A stretch of 64,000 nt of DNA from Erwinia sp. (lineage in GTDB: Bacteria; Pseudomonadota; Gammaproteobacteria; Enterobacterales; Enterobacteriaceae). A model generated the notes under the pieces. That model saw nothing but the letters and a program-made list of their open reading frames with translations, was not told the DNA's origin and ran no database searches. The position numbers and the translations under genes are program-made. The stretch covers positions 2,647,310-2,711,309 of the forward strand of contig OZ024666.1 in NCBI GenBank assembly GCA_964016415.1, in the 5' to 3' direction. Below are positions 48,985-58,126 of the stretch, piece by piece (position 1 is the stretch's first letter; the number at the start of each line of letters is the position of its first letter).

Positions 48985-50691
48985 TTACTCCCTTTCATTG
49001 TGTAGTACGTCATCATCCTGCGATGACATCCCTTGTTCGCCGGGTATCCGGCAGGCATCAGCCTGCGGCACCAGACTGATTTCAACACGACGGTTACGCG
49101 CTCGCCCTTCCGCTGTGTCATTTGAGACTAATGGGCGATCTGCACCATAGCCTTGTACTGCAAAACAACTTTCCGGTAGATCACCTGTATCACGCATCCA
49201 GTTGCGTACCGATTCAGCGCGTTTTAATGATAAAATCTGGTTCGCATTGTGATTGCCTGTGCTGTCGGTATGCCCCGCAACAACAATCAGCCAACCAGGT
49301 TTGCCTTTGATACCCACTAATGAGTTCACCAGCAAACGTGTTGAATCGGGTTTTAATTCCGCTTTGCCAGAGTCAAACAAAGACATACTATCCAGACGGA
49401 TAATTTCAGCGGCTTTATCATGGACGACAGACTGTGAGGATATTGCCGGAGGAGTGTAGGTCCGGATGGCATTAAGCAGTGGCATGCGTAAATGCTCTCC
49501 GTGATAAAGTCCCAGACTGAAACGTAACGGTACCCCGTGACGTGCCCATCTGTTGAGCTGTGCCAAATCCTGCCGCAAGAGTTCTACTGCCGTCACTTTC
49601 GCGGTATCATCCATGCTAATCTCGGCATATCGGGTGAGATCGGCATTCACTCGTCTTAATAACAGGGTGTTATTCCAGCCACTGCACACCAACGCGACTG
49701 CATATGCCAGCAGCAATAAGGTAATTGCCCGTCGGCATAAACGCTGGCGGGGGGTAACACCCAACCCCGCAGGCAGCAGTGGCAGAATAATTTCTGGTAA
49801 AACAGCTTTAGCATGCTGGCGCTCTGTCACAGGTTGCCAGCCCTCAGCCTGCGGTATTCCTGTATGCTGGCTGAGCCACGTTGTCCATGCGGATACTGGC
49901 AGCGCACCATTGAACGCAGGTTCACTGCCCAAAACACTCATCTCAGGCACGATAACCGGTATTTCAGGGTTGGCTTCAGTGAAACGGGCATAACAGTATT
50001 CACGGCTCCAGCTCATCAGACTGTTGGTGACCATCTGCTGTGCCAGGTTTTGTGAGTGATCACCACTTTCAGCACGCCCCGTAAGCCGTGGTGACCCGGT
50101 TTCCTGCCACACCGTGCTTATTTCATTTTGTCTGATAACCTGCCACAACGGCTGTGGTGTCATCGCACAGCCAATACGTATATTCAGCACCAGGGGGATC
50201 ACCAGCCGACTTTTGCGGCGTAGCAGACTCAATTGCCAGCGCCATGCCAGCAAATAACCACTCAACGCCGTGCTGTCAGTATGCAGTTGTGGGCAAACCG
50301 TGATCATCACAGCCAGTTGCTTACCCCAGTCCGGGCGCTGCTCAAAAAGCTGGCTGACCAGAGGCATCAACGTTTGTGGGTCGTCCACTTTGATAAAGCA
50401 TCCCTGGGAGACTACCCGCGTTCGGGAGGTTTCAGGCCAGCTATCAGGGTTGTCACCACACACCAGAACGACTGGCTGACGGTAGCCAGATGGCGGGAGT
50501 GAATCAGAACAAAAGGAGGGAGTTAGCTCCCTGTCACGACGTATCAGGTACCAGTACAGCGCGATCCCTGTCCAGATTGCCCCGGTGATCAACAGCGATA
50601 TCCATAGTGTGACGGGCAGAAATGACAGGCAGAGGAAGGCACTCAGGGCTGCCGCCCACAACGCCAGCAGAGCTTGCCGGACAGCACTCAT
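48985..50691 (-). CDS. T6SS-associated OmpA-domain protein (TagL-like)
   Basis: A 568-residue inner-membrane protein with a C-terminal peptidoglycan-binding OmpA domain. The N-terminus has two adjacent membrane segments (residues 8-45) and another lies near 310 (AITLLLLAYAVALVCSG). The OmpA domain shows SLFDSGKAELKPDSTRLLVN, VVAGHTDSTGNHNANQILSL, and the ending RARNRRVEI. It would anchor the membrane complex to the cell wall, as TagL or a TssL extension does elsewhere. Its ATG overlaps the tssL stop by 4 bp. Confidence 0.88.
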   Translation of the reverse strand: MSAVRQALLALWAAALSAFLCLSFLPVTLWISLLITGAIWTGIALYWYLIRRDRELTPSFCSDSLPPSGYRQPVVLVCGDNPDSWPETSRTRVVSQGCFIKVDDPQTLMPLVSQLFEQRPDWGKQLAVMITVCPQLHTDSTALSGYLLAWRWQLSLLRRKSRLVIPLVLNIRIGCAMTPQPLWQVIRQNEISTVWQETGSPRLTGRAESGDHSQNLAQQMVTNSLMSWSREYCYARFTEANPEIPVIVPEMSVLGSEPAFNGALPVSAWTTWLSQHTGIPQAEGWQPVTERQHAKAVLPEIILPLLPAGLGVTPRQRLCRRAITLLLLAYAVALVCSGWNNTLLLRRVNADLTRYAEISMDDTAKVTAVELLRQDLAQLNRWARHGVPLRFSLGLYHGEHLRMPLLNAIRTYTPPAISSQSVVHDKAAEIIRLDSMSLFDSGKAELKPDSTRLLVNSLVGIKGKPGWLIVVAGHTDSTGNHNANQILSLKRAESVRNWMRDTGDLPESCFAVQGYGADRPLVSNDTAEGRARNRRVEISLVPQADACRIPGEQGMSSQDDDVLHNERE

Positions 50692-51377
50692 TGCACAGCC
50701 TCAGGCCGTAAGGTGGTCAGTAAGTGATCCAGCCAGCTGTCGAACCCCCACCACAAAGCAACCAGCACCAGCAGCGCCAGTCCAAGGCGTATGGGCCAGT
50801 TAAACAGTTGACTAACCCGCAAGGTTGTTCCTGGTGAGCTGACCAGTACAGGTGACGTCGAAGGTGAATTCAGAGCCGGGAGCTGTTCACTGAGTGCAGC
50901 GATCAATTTCTGCCGCGCGGGATCCTGCAAAGAGCGAAAACTCCCGAGAAAACCCAGCAGCATCACACGCTGAAAACAGCTCAGCACCGCTTTGTCTGGT
51001 GACGGGCAGCGTAACACGGCCAGCATGTTGTCACAGAGTGTATCCCCGGCGTCCATTGTGCCGAGGAAGTGCCCCTGCAAGGGGATATTGTACCACTGTA
51101 CACAAGCGTCATCTTCAACGCCGCGCCCCTTCACGGTTTCATCCAGTAATGCACACTGCGCAGTAAGAATATGGGTACAATTCCGGGCATCCATTCCCTG
51201 CGTTTTCAGCTGCTGCTGAATACGCTCAATATCAGTAACACACTGTTCCCACAATTTTTCCCCTTCACCATTATTAAACAAGGGGCCGTGCCGCAGGCTG
51301 ATAACCTGTAACCACGTATCCTGCAGCAGTGCGTCAATATCAATCACGGTATTACCCGCCACTATCGGTTCATTCAT
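50688..51377 (-). CDS. tssL: T6SS inner-membrane protein TssL (DotU/IcmH)
   Basis: TssL binds TssM and the baseplate, 229 residues. The cytoplasmic hook domain contains LQDTWLQVISLRHG, AQCALLDETVKGRG near residue 75 and the family-defining FLGTMDAGDTLCDNML region. A single C-terminal membrane segment (LGLALLVLVALWWGFDSW) follows. It overlaps tssK and the OmpA-domain gene by 4 bp each. The peptidoglycan-binding domain is on the next gene rather than fused. Confidence 0.95.
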   Translation of the reverse strand: MNEPIVAGNTVIDIDALLQDTWLQVISLRHGPLFNNGEGEKLWEQCVTDIERIQQQLKTQGMDARNCTHILTAQCALLDETVKGRGVEDDACVQWYNIPLQGHFLGTMDAGDTLCDNMLAVLRCPSPDKAVLSCFQRVMLLGFLGSFRSLQDPARQKLIAALSEQLPALNSPSTSPVLVSSPGTTLRVSQLFNWPIRLGLALLVLVALWWGFDSWLDHLLTTLRPEAVQ

Positions 51378-52720
51378 GTTCTCAGTACCGCAAACAGTTC
51401 AAGTTCAGGATCCCCTAACATGCCTGGGACATAGAACAGGCAGTGACCGCTTTCCAGCATTTCGTTGCCCAGCGGGTGTGACAGATCCAGACTGAAATAT
51501 TGATTCTCAAGACGCAGTGGAATAGCTGCAGGGACATGACGCAAAGGCGTTAAAGGAATGCCAACTCGTGAAGAGTTAACAATACTGCGGACATGGTCAG
51601 GACTCCCTGCTTTACACTGCCGCGGAAACTGCTCATGTAACTGTGCTGCAGGTATCTGAGAGCGCACTGAGAGATAATAGTCCGCCCCTTCACGCAGTCG
51701 TGGATCATGAAGGCGGGCATGCCAGAAACGCAGACGCGGATCATGTTCCAGTTCCAGTGTCACGACACGAGAAGGCAGACTGGCTTCGAGGAGGTCAGCC
51801 AGCAGATCAAACAGAGGCGGGAAAACCGCGTTGAGCTGTTCATGCTGATAAACCGGGATCGCACTTACCTGATGTGCCAGAGAAAACGTAAGCAAACCAC
51901 CCGCCAGACGAACCAATTCAGTGTAGAGTCGCTCGACCGGCGTGGTTGGCAATCGCTGATAATGGCCCAGCACTGGCTCTGCACTGTTTAGTGCATTCAG
52001 TAACCAGAATAGCGAGACATCCGCTACCGCGAAATCAGCCATACGTTCATTACTTTCACGGCGCATAGCCATTAAACGTATCAGTCGGGCACGTAACTGC
52101 GTCATCAGTTGTTCGAGCTGCAGGGTAAGCCAGCGGCTACTTTTGAGCATCATGAGGGGAGGCAAAAAAGTATCGTCGACACTCCATATGCCCTGTGAAT
52201 CACGCCGGACACGTGCAACAGCACAAGTGAGATAATCACTGTTGCATTGATGAGAAAAACGTAGTGTCAATTCAGGCTGCATCACCGCAATCTGACGGGT
52301 ATCATCACCAAAACAGTTACGCACATCGTGCCAGCGCTGCCGGTAACGTACCGGACGTTCTGCCACTTCGTCAGGTTTCAGACAATTTCCACCATTGGCG
52401 TACATCAATGGCAAAGCCAGTAACACCACTACAGTCTGTTCACCCTCTGGTAGTTCCAGCGCAGGAGGAAGGGTATCAGCATTGTCGGTATCTATCAGTG
52501 TGCCATCCTGAAAGCGAAGATGCAGCCTGCGTGCTTGCAGGCGGCCGAGTTTTAACATATCAGGCTCAAAACTCGCTTCTAACACGCCCCAGGGGTGACT
52601 AAGCCCTAACCCGGCAATACATTCAACGGTCCAGGCGGTATAAGCCGCCTGCTGTTGAAAATGCTGGGGCGAAAGCATGATCCCCCGTCCCCATAACGGT
52701 TGTTCCGTTTTCATTGGCAT
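51374..52720 (-). CDS. tssK: T6SS baseplate-membrane connector TssK (VasE/ImpJ)
   Basis: Trimeric connector linking the baseplate to TssL and TssM, 448 residues. PLWGRGIMLSPQHFQQQAAY at the start is the invariant family opening, followed by HPWGVLEASFEPDMLKLGRL and VLGHYQRLPTTPVERLYTEL near 250. The C-terminal head has FSLDLSHPLGNEMLESGHCL. It overlaps tssL by 4 bp and follows tssC by 10 bp. Confidence 0.96.
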   Translation of the reverse strand: MPMKTEQPLWGRGIMLSPQHFQQQAAYTAWTVECIAGLGLSHPWGVLEASFEPDMLKLGRLQARRLHLRFQDGTLIDTDNADTLPPALELPEGEQTVVVLLALPLMYANGGNCLKPDEVAERPVRYRQRWHDVRNCFGDDTRQIAVMQPELTLRFSHQCNSDYLTCAVARVRRDSQGIWSVDDTFLPPLMMLKSSRWLTLQLEQLMTQLRARLIRLMAMRRESNERMADFAVADVSLFWLLNALNSAEPVLGHYQRLPTTPVERLYTELVRLAGGLLTFSLAHQVSAIPVYQHEQLNAVFPPLFDLLADLLEASLPSRVVTLELEHDPRLRFWHARLHDPRLREGADYYLSVRSQIPAAQLHEQFPRQCKAGSPDHVRSIVNSSRVGIPLTPLRHVPAAIPLRLENQYFSLDLSHPLGNEMLESGHCLFYVPGMLGDPELELFAVLRT

Positions 52721-52730
52721 CCTGCCTTAC

Positions 52731-54278
52731 TTATGCTTTCGCCTTTGGCATCTGAGACACCAGTGACAAATTGACATCCATTCCTTCGACCTGGAAATGC
52801 GGGATGGCATACAGCCTGACACGGAAAAAGCCTGGGTTATCCTCAATATCTTCAACTATTACTTTTGCATCGCGCAGCGGATGGGACGCCTGTAACTCAT
52901 CGCCGGGATCAGTCATTTCGGTGACCAGACCACGTACCCAGGTGTTCAGCTCCAGCTCCAGCAGACGACGGTCTTTAGTCGTTCCGATATTTTCACGCTG
53001 AATAACTTTCAGGTAATGGGCAATACGTGACAGCAGGAAAATATAGGGCAGGCGTGCATTGATGCGGCTATTAGCCGTTGCGTCGGCAGTGTCATACAGT
53101 GCTGGTTTCTGCGTTGAATTTGCTGAAAAGAAACACGCATAATCGCGGTTTTTATAGTAAGACAACGGGATAAACCCAAGATTAGCAAATTCAAACTCGC
53201 GCGTTTCAGGGATCATCACCTCTGAAGGAATTTTGACCTGATTACCGGTGCCTAAATCATACAGATGGATTGGCAGATCCTGCACCGCACCACCCGCCTG
53301 AGGACCACGGATTTGCACGCACCATCCGTTATTGATAAAGCTGCGTACCATGTTCGCGGCAAAGGCAAAAGAGGCGTTATTCCACAGGTATTTATCGTGA
53401 TCCGGGCCCTTCACCTCTTCGATGTAATTGAAGCTGCGTACCGGTACGGTATCCGGACCATAAGGCAGACGTCCCAACACCCGTGGCATCACCAGCCCGA
53501 TGTAGCGAGAGTCATCGGTGTCACGGAATGATTTCCATTTGATATATTCCGCCCGGTCAAAGTAGTTGCCGATATCCTTGATGGCTGCAACGTCTTCCAT
53601 GCTGTTTTTCAGGAAAAATTTAGGTCCTGCAGAGCCAATAAATGGCATATGTGCCGCCGCAGAGACTTTCGAGATATTCCGCAGCAGAGCCACATCCTGC
53701 GCTGATGCATCAAATTCATAGGCAGAAATCACCGCACCAATCGGTTCACCACCGGGAGTATCATACTCTGCCACATAGGTCTGCAGGTAAAGGCCACTTT
53801 GGATGATCTCCGGGCTATCTTCAAAATCCTGACGCAGACCTTCTTTGGAAAGATCAAGTAACTCAATTTTCACGTTCTGACGAAAATCGGTTTTGTCCAC
53901 CAGCGATTTTACACCGCGCCACAGAGATTCCACTGCCTGAAACTCATCGTGGTGCATCACCGCGTCCAATTGACGGCTTATCTGGTAATCCAGATCAGCA
54001 ATGTGATGATCTATGAGGGTTTTATCGAGTTTTTCTATGGTTGATCCTGACTTACTCAGACACTCAAGAAACACCTGCATACCCGCGGTGAGTCTTTCAT
54101 CAGCCGTGGCATCAGACATCGCCTGTGCATCCTGCCAGATGTCCAGCGCACTCAGTTCTGAGACCGGGCTGAGATTAATCTTGTCAAAAAGAGAAGCATA
54201 TACGCTCCCCTCAGCAGGGCGTTCCAGTACCTGGTTTTCACCACCCGCACTTTTTTCATTTTGTACCGACATGAGCAT
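52731..54278 (-). CDS. tssC: T6SS sheath large subunit TssC (VipB)
   Basis: Contractile sheath subunit, 513-515 residues. The ribosome-binding AAGGA abuts the first ATG, so MSVQNEKSAG at 54272 is the better start. Signatures include LIDHHIADLDYQISRQLDAV, HDEFQAVESLWRGVKSLVDK near 110, FLKNSMEDVAAIKDIGNYFD, and RLPYGPDTVPVRSFNYIEEV near 270. It pairs with TssB, encoded 30 bp upstream. Intact. Confidence 0.96.
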   Translation of the reverse strand: MLMSVQNEKSAGGENQVLERPAEGSVYASLFDKINLSPVSELSALDIWQDAQAMSDATADERLTAGMQVFLECLSKSGSTIEKLDKTLIDHHIADLDYQISRQLDAVMHHDEFQAVESLWRGVKSLVDKTDFRQNVKIELLDLSKEGLRQDFEDSPEIIQSGLYLQTYVAEYDTPGGEPIGAVISAYEFDASAQDVALLRNISKVSAAAHMPFIGSAGPKFFLKNSMEDVAAIKDIGNYFDRAEYIKWKSFRDTDDSRYIGLVMPRVLGRLPYGPDTVPVRSFNYIEEVKGPDHDKYLWNNASFAFAANMVRSFINNGWCVQIRGPQAGGAVQDLPIHLYDLGTGNQVKIPSEVMIPETREFEFANLGFIPLSYYKNRDYACFFSANSTQKPALYDTADATANSRINARLPYIFLLSRIAHYLKVIQRENIGTTKDRRLLELELNTWVRGLVTEMTDPGDELQASHPLRDAKVIVEDIEDNPGFFRVRLYAIPHFQVEGMDVNLSLVSQMPKAKA

Positions 54279-54308
54279 TCCTTTTTTTAATCCGTTAAAT
54301 CGTTCGGT

Positions 54309-54806
54309 CTATGGCTTTTTCGGCGCCAACGCGGAGAGTTCACGACGTAATCCTGCGCTCAGTGTCGGATCTAAAAGCACTTTCTCCAGCTCTTTACGAA
54401 ATGTCTGGTTATCGAGCAGGTTAGCTTTCAAATCACGCAGTAAATTGCGCATCGCCAGCATCGCTTTCAGTTGAGGAATTTGCCGGGCAACCTGTTCAGG
54501 GGTGAAATCTTTCAGGTCACGAAAGGTCAACGCAACATTCTCTTCGCTGCCATCTCCGACCAGCGTATTCACGACCGTCAGGTTAACGCTGGGGGAAAAA
54601 TCAGAGAGCACACTGTTGAAGTTATTTTTATTAATGTTCACTTTCTCACGCTGAGATAACGCGGCGGTTTCCTGCCCGTGACTGAAATCACCGGTGACCA
54701 GTAATTTCAGGGGTAACTCGGTTTTTTTGCTTGCTCCCCCGGTATGTAGATCCAGTTTTAAATTAATACGTGCCTTCGGCACTTCACTCTGGAAACTGTC
54801 ACTCAT
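54309..54806 (-). CDS. tssB: T6SS sheath small subunit TssB (VipA)
   Basis: Sheath subunit, 165 residues. It opens with SFQSEVPKARINLKLDLHTG and GASKKTELPLKLLVTGDFSH, followed by REKVNINKNNFNSVLSDFSP and the FTPEQVARQIPQLKAMLAMR helix that is typical of the family. A GGGAG ribosome-binding site lies 6 bp upstream. It is the first gene of the 35-kb T6SS cluster, so the main promoter should lie in the AT-rich region 54807-55300. Confidence 0.96.
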   Translation of the reverse strand: MSDSFQSEVPKARINLKLDLHTGGASKKTELPLKLLVTGDFSHGQETAALSQREKVNINKNNFNSVLSDFSPSVNLTVVNTLVGDGSEENVALTFRDLKDFTPEQVARQIPQLKAMLAMRNLLRDLKANLLDNQTFRKELEKVLLDPTLSAGLRRELSALAPKKP

Positions 54807-55294
54807 TTACCACTCCCTCTGTATTGTCACTGAATTGATTCAGGTGTAACTCCGTCATTACCTATGCGCGATAATAGTGTAGCAATACATAACTAATCAA
54901 ACTCTTTAATATAAAATCATCACAGATTTTCTAATGCTTTAATTAACGCACTGATTGATAAGAAATTTATTTTTTTACAGAAAAATTTTAATAAATAAGG
55001 CAATTATTACTTCACGTACTTCTTTGTGAAGATTAAACATTGAACAAACAATAAGAACCGGAGCCAATTAAACTATTATTTCTGGTAACACGAGCTTCTT
55101 TATAAGATTGAATTAATGTTAAAATTATTTAAAAATAACGAAGTAATTCATTAAAAAAAAGATAATTTTTCGCTTGTGTAAATTTTACAATAGGGGTAAA
55201 CGCCGTTTAACTATCAACGAGGTTTAGCAGGCAAGGGGCAATATTGGCCAACACTGGAAGGGGAGATTTAACGGCATTACAGGAAAAGAGAGCA
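54807..55294. other. AT-rich leader region upstream of the T6SS operon
   Basis: No gene seen. It includes the 22-bp inverted repeat CTTCAC-N10-GTGAAG at 55010-55031 and the palindrome AAACGCCGTTT near 55198-55209. Either could be an operator for the T6SS promoter. I found no convincing sigma-54 element. The low GC content would favour H-NS binding. Confidence 0.4.
55010..55031. promoter_or_regulatory. Inverted repeat upstream of tssB
   Basis: CTTCAC-GTACTTCTTT-GTGAAG, perfect 6-bp arms with a 10-bp centre (two helical turns overall), in the only large gap before the T6SS operon. A candidate operator for a dimeric regulator. Confidence 0.35.
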
Positions 55295-55322
55295 GGTGAC
55301 ATCCCTGAAAGATGATGTCACC
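55295..55322 (-). terminator. Hairpin downstream of the alsE-like gene
   Basis: Nine-bp perfect stem GGTGACATC / GATGTCACC with a 10-base loop, 14 bp after the original alsE stop. On the minus strand it is followed by a pyrimidine-rich stretch (CTCTCTTTTCC). A plausible intrinsic terminator for the PTS-rpiB-alsE operon. Confidence 0.6.
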
Positions 55323-55335
55323 CGCCAGATGACAA

Positions 55336-56010
55336 CTATGATGCTTTTCCCTGCGTAATGTTTTCACGCAGAATTGCTATGGACTCGGTGTAAGTACGAT
55401 CTTTACGGAATAATCCTGCCGTTCACAGTACAAAGATATCGACCTCCTGAGCGAGGGTTTTGACAACATCTGGTGAAATGGCACCATCAATCGCAATTTT
55501 AGCAGCGCTATGATGATTGCGCAGTTTAGCTTTCAGTCGTTTCACTTTGTCATATGCTGTGGTGATAAAGGGTTGTCCGGCAAATCCCGGATTAACCGAC
55601 ATGATCATCACCACATCGACCACATCCAGAATTTCATCCAGCACCGTCAGTGAGGTACCTGGATTGAGTACTACGCCAGCTTTAACACCACGTTGTTTTA
55701 TATTACCCAGCGTACGGTGCAAATTAATTGGCGCTTCAGCATGTACATAAATGATACTGCAACCCAGGTCTGCGAAACGATCAATATAGGCGTCAGGATT
55801 TGTCACCATCAGGTGTACGTCATAGGGAATGGCGGAGAGACGCGCCACCGCTTTAATATCTTCTGGCCCCAGCGCAAGATTGGGCACGAAGTGCCCGTCC
55901 ATTACATCAATATGGAACATATCTGCGCCGGCCGCCGCCAGCTCACGCAATTCATCGTCCAGAGTGGCAAAATCCACACACATCAGCGAGGGACAGAGTT
56001 GTGTTTTCAT
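55336..56010 (-). pseudogene. alsE: AlsE/Rpe-type ketohexose-phosphate 3-epimerase, truncated by one TGA
   Basis: Ribulose-phosphate 3-epimerase superfamily TIM barrel, most like D-allulose-6-phosphate 3-epimerase. Present are SLMCVDFATLDDELRELAAA, the metal ligands in MFHIDVMDGHFVPNL, DVHLMVTNPDAYI, MSVNPGFAGQPF and IAIDGAIS. Translation stops at 55423 after DIFVL, where GGA has become TGA. The same frame reads on as TAGLFRKDRTYTESIAILRE to a TAG at 55336, giving 224 residues, the normal length. The lost end includes the last phosphate-binding loop. Its ATG overlaps the rpiB stop (ATGA). The product may be inactive, blocking entry into fructose 6-phosphate. Confidence 0.87.
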
Positions 56011-56453
56011 GATTGCTGCTCCTCAATGGCGGCAATCATCTCAACACGGGTTTGATGGCGTTCACCTTCAAATTCGGCGTTTAGCCATTCATCAACGATC
56101 ATCTTCGCCAGTTCAGCCCCAATCACTCGTGAACCGAAAGCGAGAATATTAGTGTTATTGTGCTGACGCGAAAGTTTTGCTGAATAAGGCTCACTGCATA
56201 CCACAGCACGGATACCCTTCACTTTATTCGCCGCAATCGAGATACCAATTCCGGAACCACAAATCAGGATGCCCAAATCAACTTCACCTGTAGTCACGGC
56301 TTCTGCGACTGCTTTACCATATAAAGGATAATCGGTGCGAGTGTCGTTATGCGCCCCTTTATCAATCACGGTGATACCACGAGCGGCTAGATGCTCCATG
56401 ATCACAGGTTTGAGGATAATGCCGACATGATCACATCCAATTGCAATTTTCAT
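56007..56453 (-). CDS. rpiB: RpiB-type sugar-phosphate isomerase
   Basis: Ribose/allose-phosphate isomerase B family, 148 residues. MKIAIGCDHVGIILKPVIME, LGILICGSGIGISIAANKVK with the catalytic Cys near residue 66, and CSEPYSAKLSRQHNNTNILA are diagnostic. RpiB enzymes interconvert allose 6-phosphate and allulose 6-phosphate as well as pentose phosphates. With an AlsE-type epimerase next to it and a hexose PTS upstream, the allose reaction is the likely one. A GGAGAAAAAA ribosome-binding site precedes the ATG. Confidence 0.9.
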   Translation of the reverse strand: MKIAIGCDHVGIILKPVIMEHLAARGITVIDKGAHNDTRTDYPLYGKAVAEAVTTGEVDLGILICGSGIGISIAANKVKGIRAVVCSEPYSAKLSRQHNNTNILAFGSRVIGAELAKMIVDEWLNAEFEGERHQTRVEMIAAIEEQQS

Positions 56454-56521
56454 TTTTTTCTCCTGCGCTTACTGTGCGCGTTATTCCATGTTGCCAGGGG
56501 GAGTGACTCCCCCTGCCTGTG

Positions 56522-58126
56522 TCAGTGTTGTTGATGCAGATACTCTTCAAGATCCGATTTGATCAGGGTGACATGCGGACCATAAATCACCTGAACCCCT
56601 TTGCCTTTTCTGATAACCCCTCTGGCTCCCGACATTTTCAGCAGACCATCATCGACCAGTGAGTCATCGTGGACAGTGATCCGTAGCCGGGTTGCACAAC
56701 AATCAACATCAGAGATATTGCCTGCACCACCCAAACCATCCACAATCAGCGATGAAACCTCTTCACCAACCACGCTGGCAGCTTCAGATTGTTGTTTACG
56801 GGCTTCGAGATCCTTGCGGGTATAGAGTTTGGTTTCTTCACTATCCTCTTCACGACCCGGTGTTTTGAAATTGAACCGCTGGATAAGAAAACGGAAACTG
56901 AAGTAATAGATTGGGAATAGCGGGATACCAATCAGAATCGCGTTAATCCAGTGTGTTTTCGCATTACCCTGCATCACACCAAACAACATGAAATCAATCA
57001 GGCTGCCTGAAAACGTCTGGCCAACACCTACATCGAACATATGGCACAGCATGAAAGAGAGTCCGGCCAGCAGACAGTGCCAGACGTACAACAGGGGTGC
57101 AGCAAACAGGAAAGAAAACTCAATCGGCTCAGTGATGCCGGTTAATACTGCAGTCAGTGTGGCGGAAAGTAACAGCCCAAGGATCAGCTTACGTTTTTCC
57201 GGACGCGCGATGTGATAGATAGCTAACGCAGCACCAGGAATACCAAACAAGTAGAAGGGGGATTTTCCTGCCATGAACCGGGTTGCTTCCACTGAGAAAC
57301 TGGTGGTGTTAGGACTTGCCAGTTCTGCAAAGAAAATATTCTGTGCACCTGCCACCGTGACACCATCAATCACAGCCGTGCCACCCAATCCTGTCTGCCA
57401 GAACGGCATATAGAAGACGTGGTGTAAACCAAAAGGTATCAATGCACGCTCTGTGACACCATAAATAAATGTGCCTGCATAGCCTGCTTCATTCACTAAG
57501 CTACCGAGATGTAAAATACCACTCTGAATGCCCGGCCAGATGAAGAACATCAGGATACCTACACCTACATAGGTCAGTGCCGTGATGATAGGAATAAAAC
57601 GCGTTCCACCGAAAAACGAGAAGATCGCTGGCAGCTCAATACGGTAAAAACGGTTATGCAGCGCAGCAACACCCAGCCCGACAATCATCCCACCGAAAAC
57701 GCCCATCTGAAGTGAGTTAATACCCAGCGTCATGCCCAGCGAGCCATCAGGTAATGCGCCAGGCAGCAGCAACCCATTTAACTCAAGCATGGCATTGATA
57801 GTGGCATGCATAATGAAGAAACCGATAGCACCAGCAATTGCTGCTACCTCTTTCTCTTTTTTCGCCATTCCCATGGCTACCCCAACCGCAAACAGCACCG
57901 GCAGGTTGGAGAAGATCACACTGCCGGCACTTTCCATTACAGTCAATAAACTGTGAAGTAAGGTGCCATCTCCGAGCAGTGCCTGCAAACCATATGAGTC
58001 AATCGTTGTCTGGTTAGTAAAAGAGGCGCCAACACCTAATAGCAAGCCGGCCACCGGAAGCAACGCAATCGGCAGCATGAAGGAGCGGCCGATGCGTTGA
58101 AGAATACCGAAAAATGTTGTTTTCAT
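56522..58126 (-). CDS. PTS EIICB, glucose/maltose superfamily (MalX/GlvC-like), probable allose transporter
   Basis: Inner-membrane PTS permease with fused EIIB, 534 residues. The EIIC domain (about 1-420) has the MLPIALLPVAGLLLGVGASF opening, FAVGVAMGMAKKEKEVAAIA, the GITEPIEFSFLFAAPLLYVW motif near 335 and ten or so hydrophobic segments. The C-terminal EIIB (about 455-534) carries the phospho-cysteine in DVDCCATRLRI. No EIIA is fused, so it would borrow a glucose-type EIIA. Followed by rpiB and alsE-like genes and divergent from an RpiR regulator; together these suggest D-allose uptake. The substrate is inferred from the neighbours. Confidence 0.88.
   Translation of the reverse strand: MKTTFFGILQRIGRSFMLPIALLPVAGLLLGVGASFTNQTTIDSYGLQALLGDGTLLHSLLTVMESAGSVIFSNLPVLFAVGVAMGMAKKEKEVAAIAGAIGFFIMHATINAMLELNGLLLPGALPDGSLGMTLGINSLQMGVFGGMIVGLGVAALHNRFYRIELPAIFSFFGGTRFIPIITALTYVGVGILMFFIWPGIQSGILHLGSLVNEAGYAGTFIYGVTERALIPFGLHHVFYMPFWQTGLGGTAVIDGVTVAGAQNIFFAELASPNTTSFSVEATRFMAGKSPFYLFGIPGAALAIYHIARPEKRKLILGLLLSATLTAVLTGITEPIEFSFLFAAPLLYVWHCLLAGLSFMLCHMFDVGVGQTFSGSLIDFMLFGVMQGNAKTHWINAILIGIPLFPIYYFSFRFLIQRFNFKTPGREEDSEETKLYTRKDLEARKQQSEAASVVGEEVSSLIVDGLGGAGNISDVDCCATRLRITVHDDSLVDDGLLKMSGARGVIRKGKGVQVIYGPHVTLIKSDLEEYLHQQH

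Noticed and set aside
54807-55294. Sigma-54 promoter for the T6SS operon
   Set aside because: I looked for GG-N10-GC elements upstream of tssB on the minus strand and found no convincing match.
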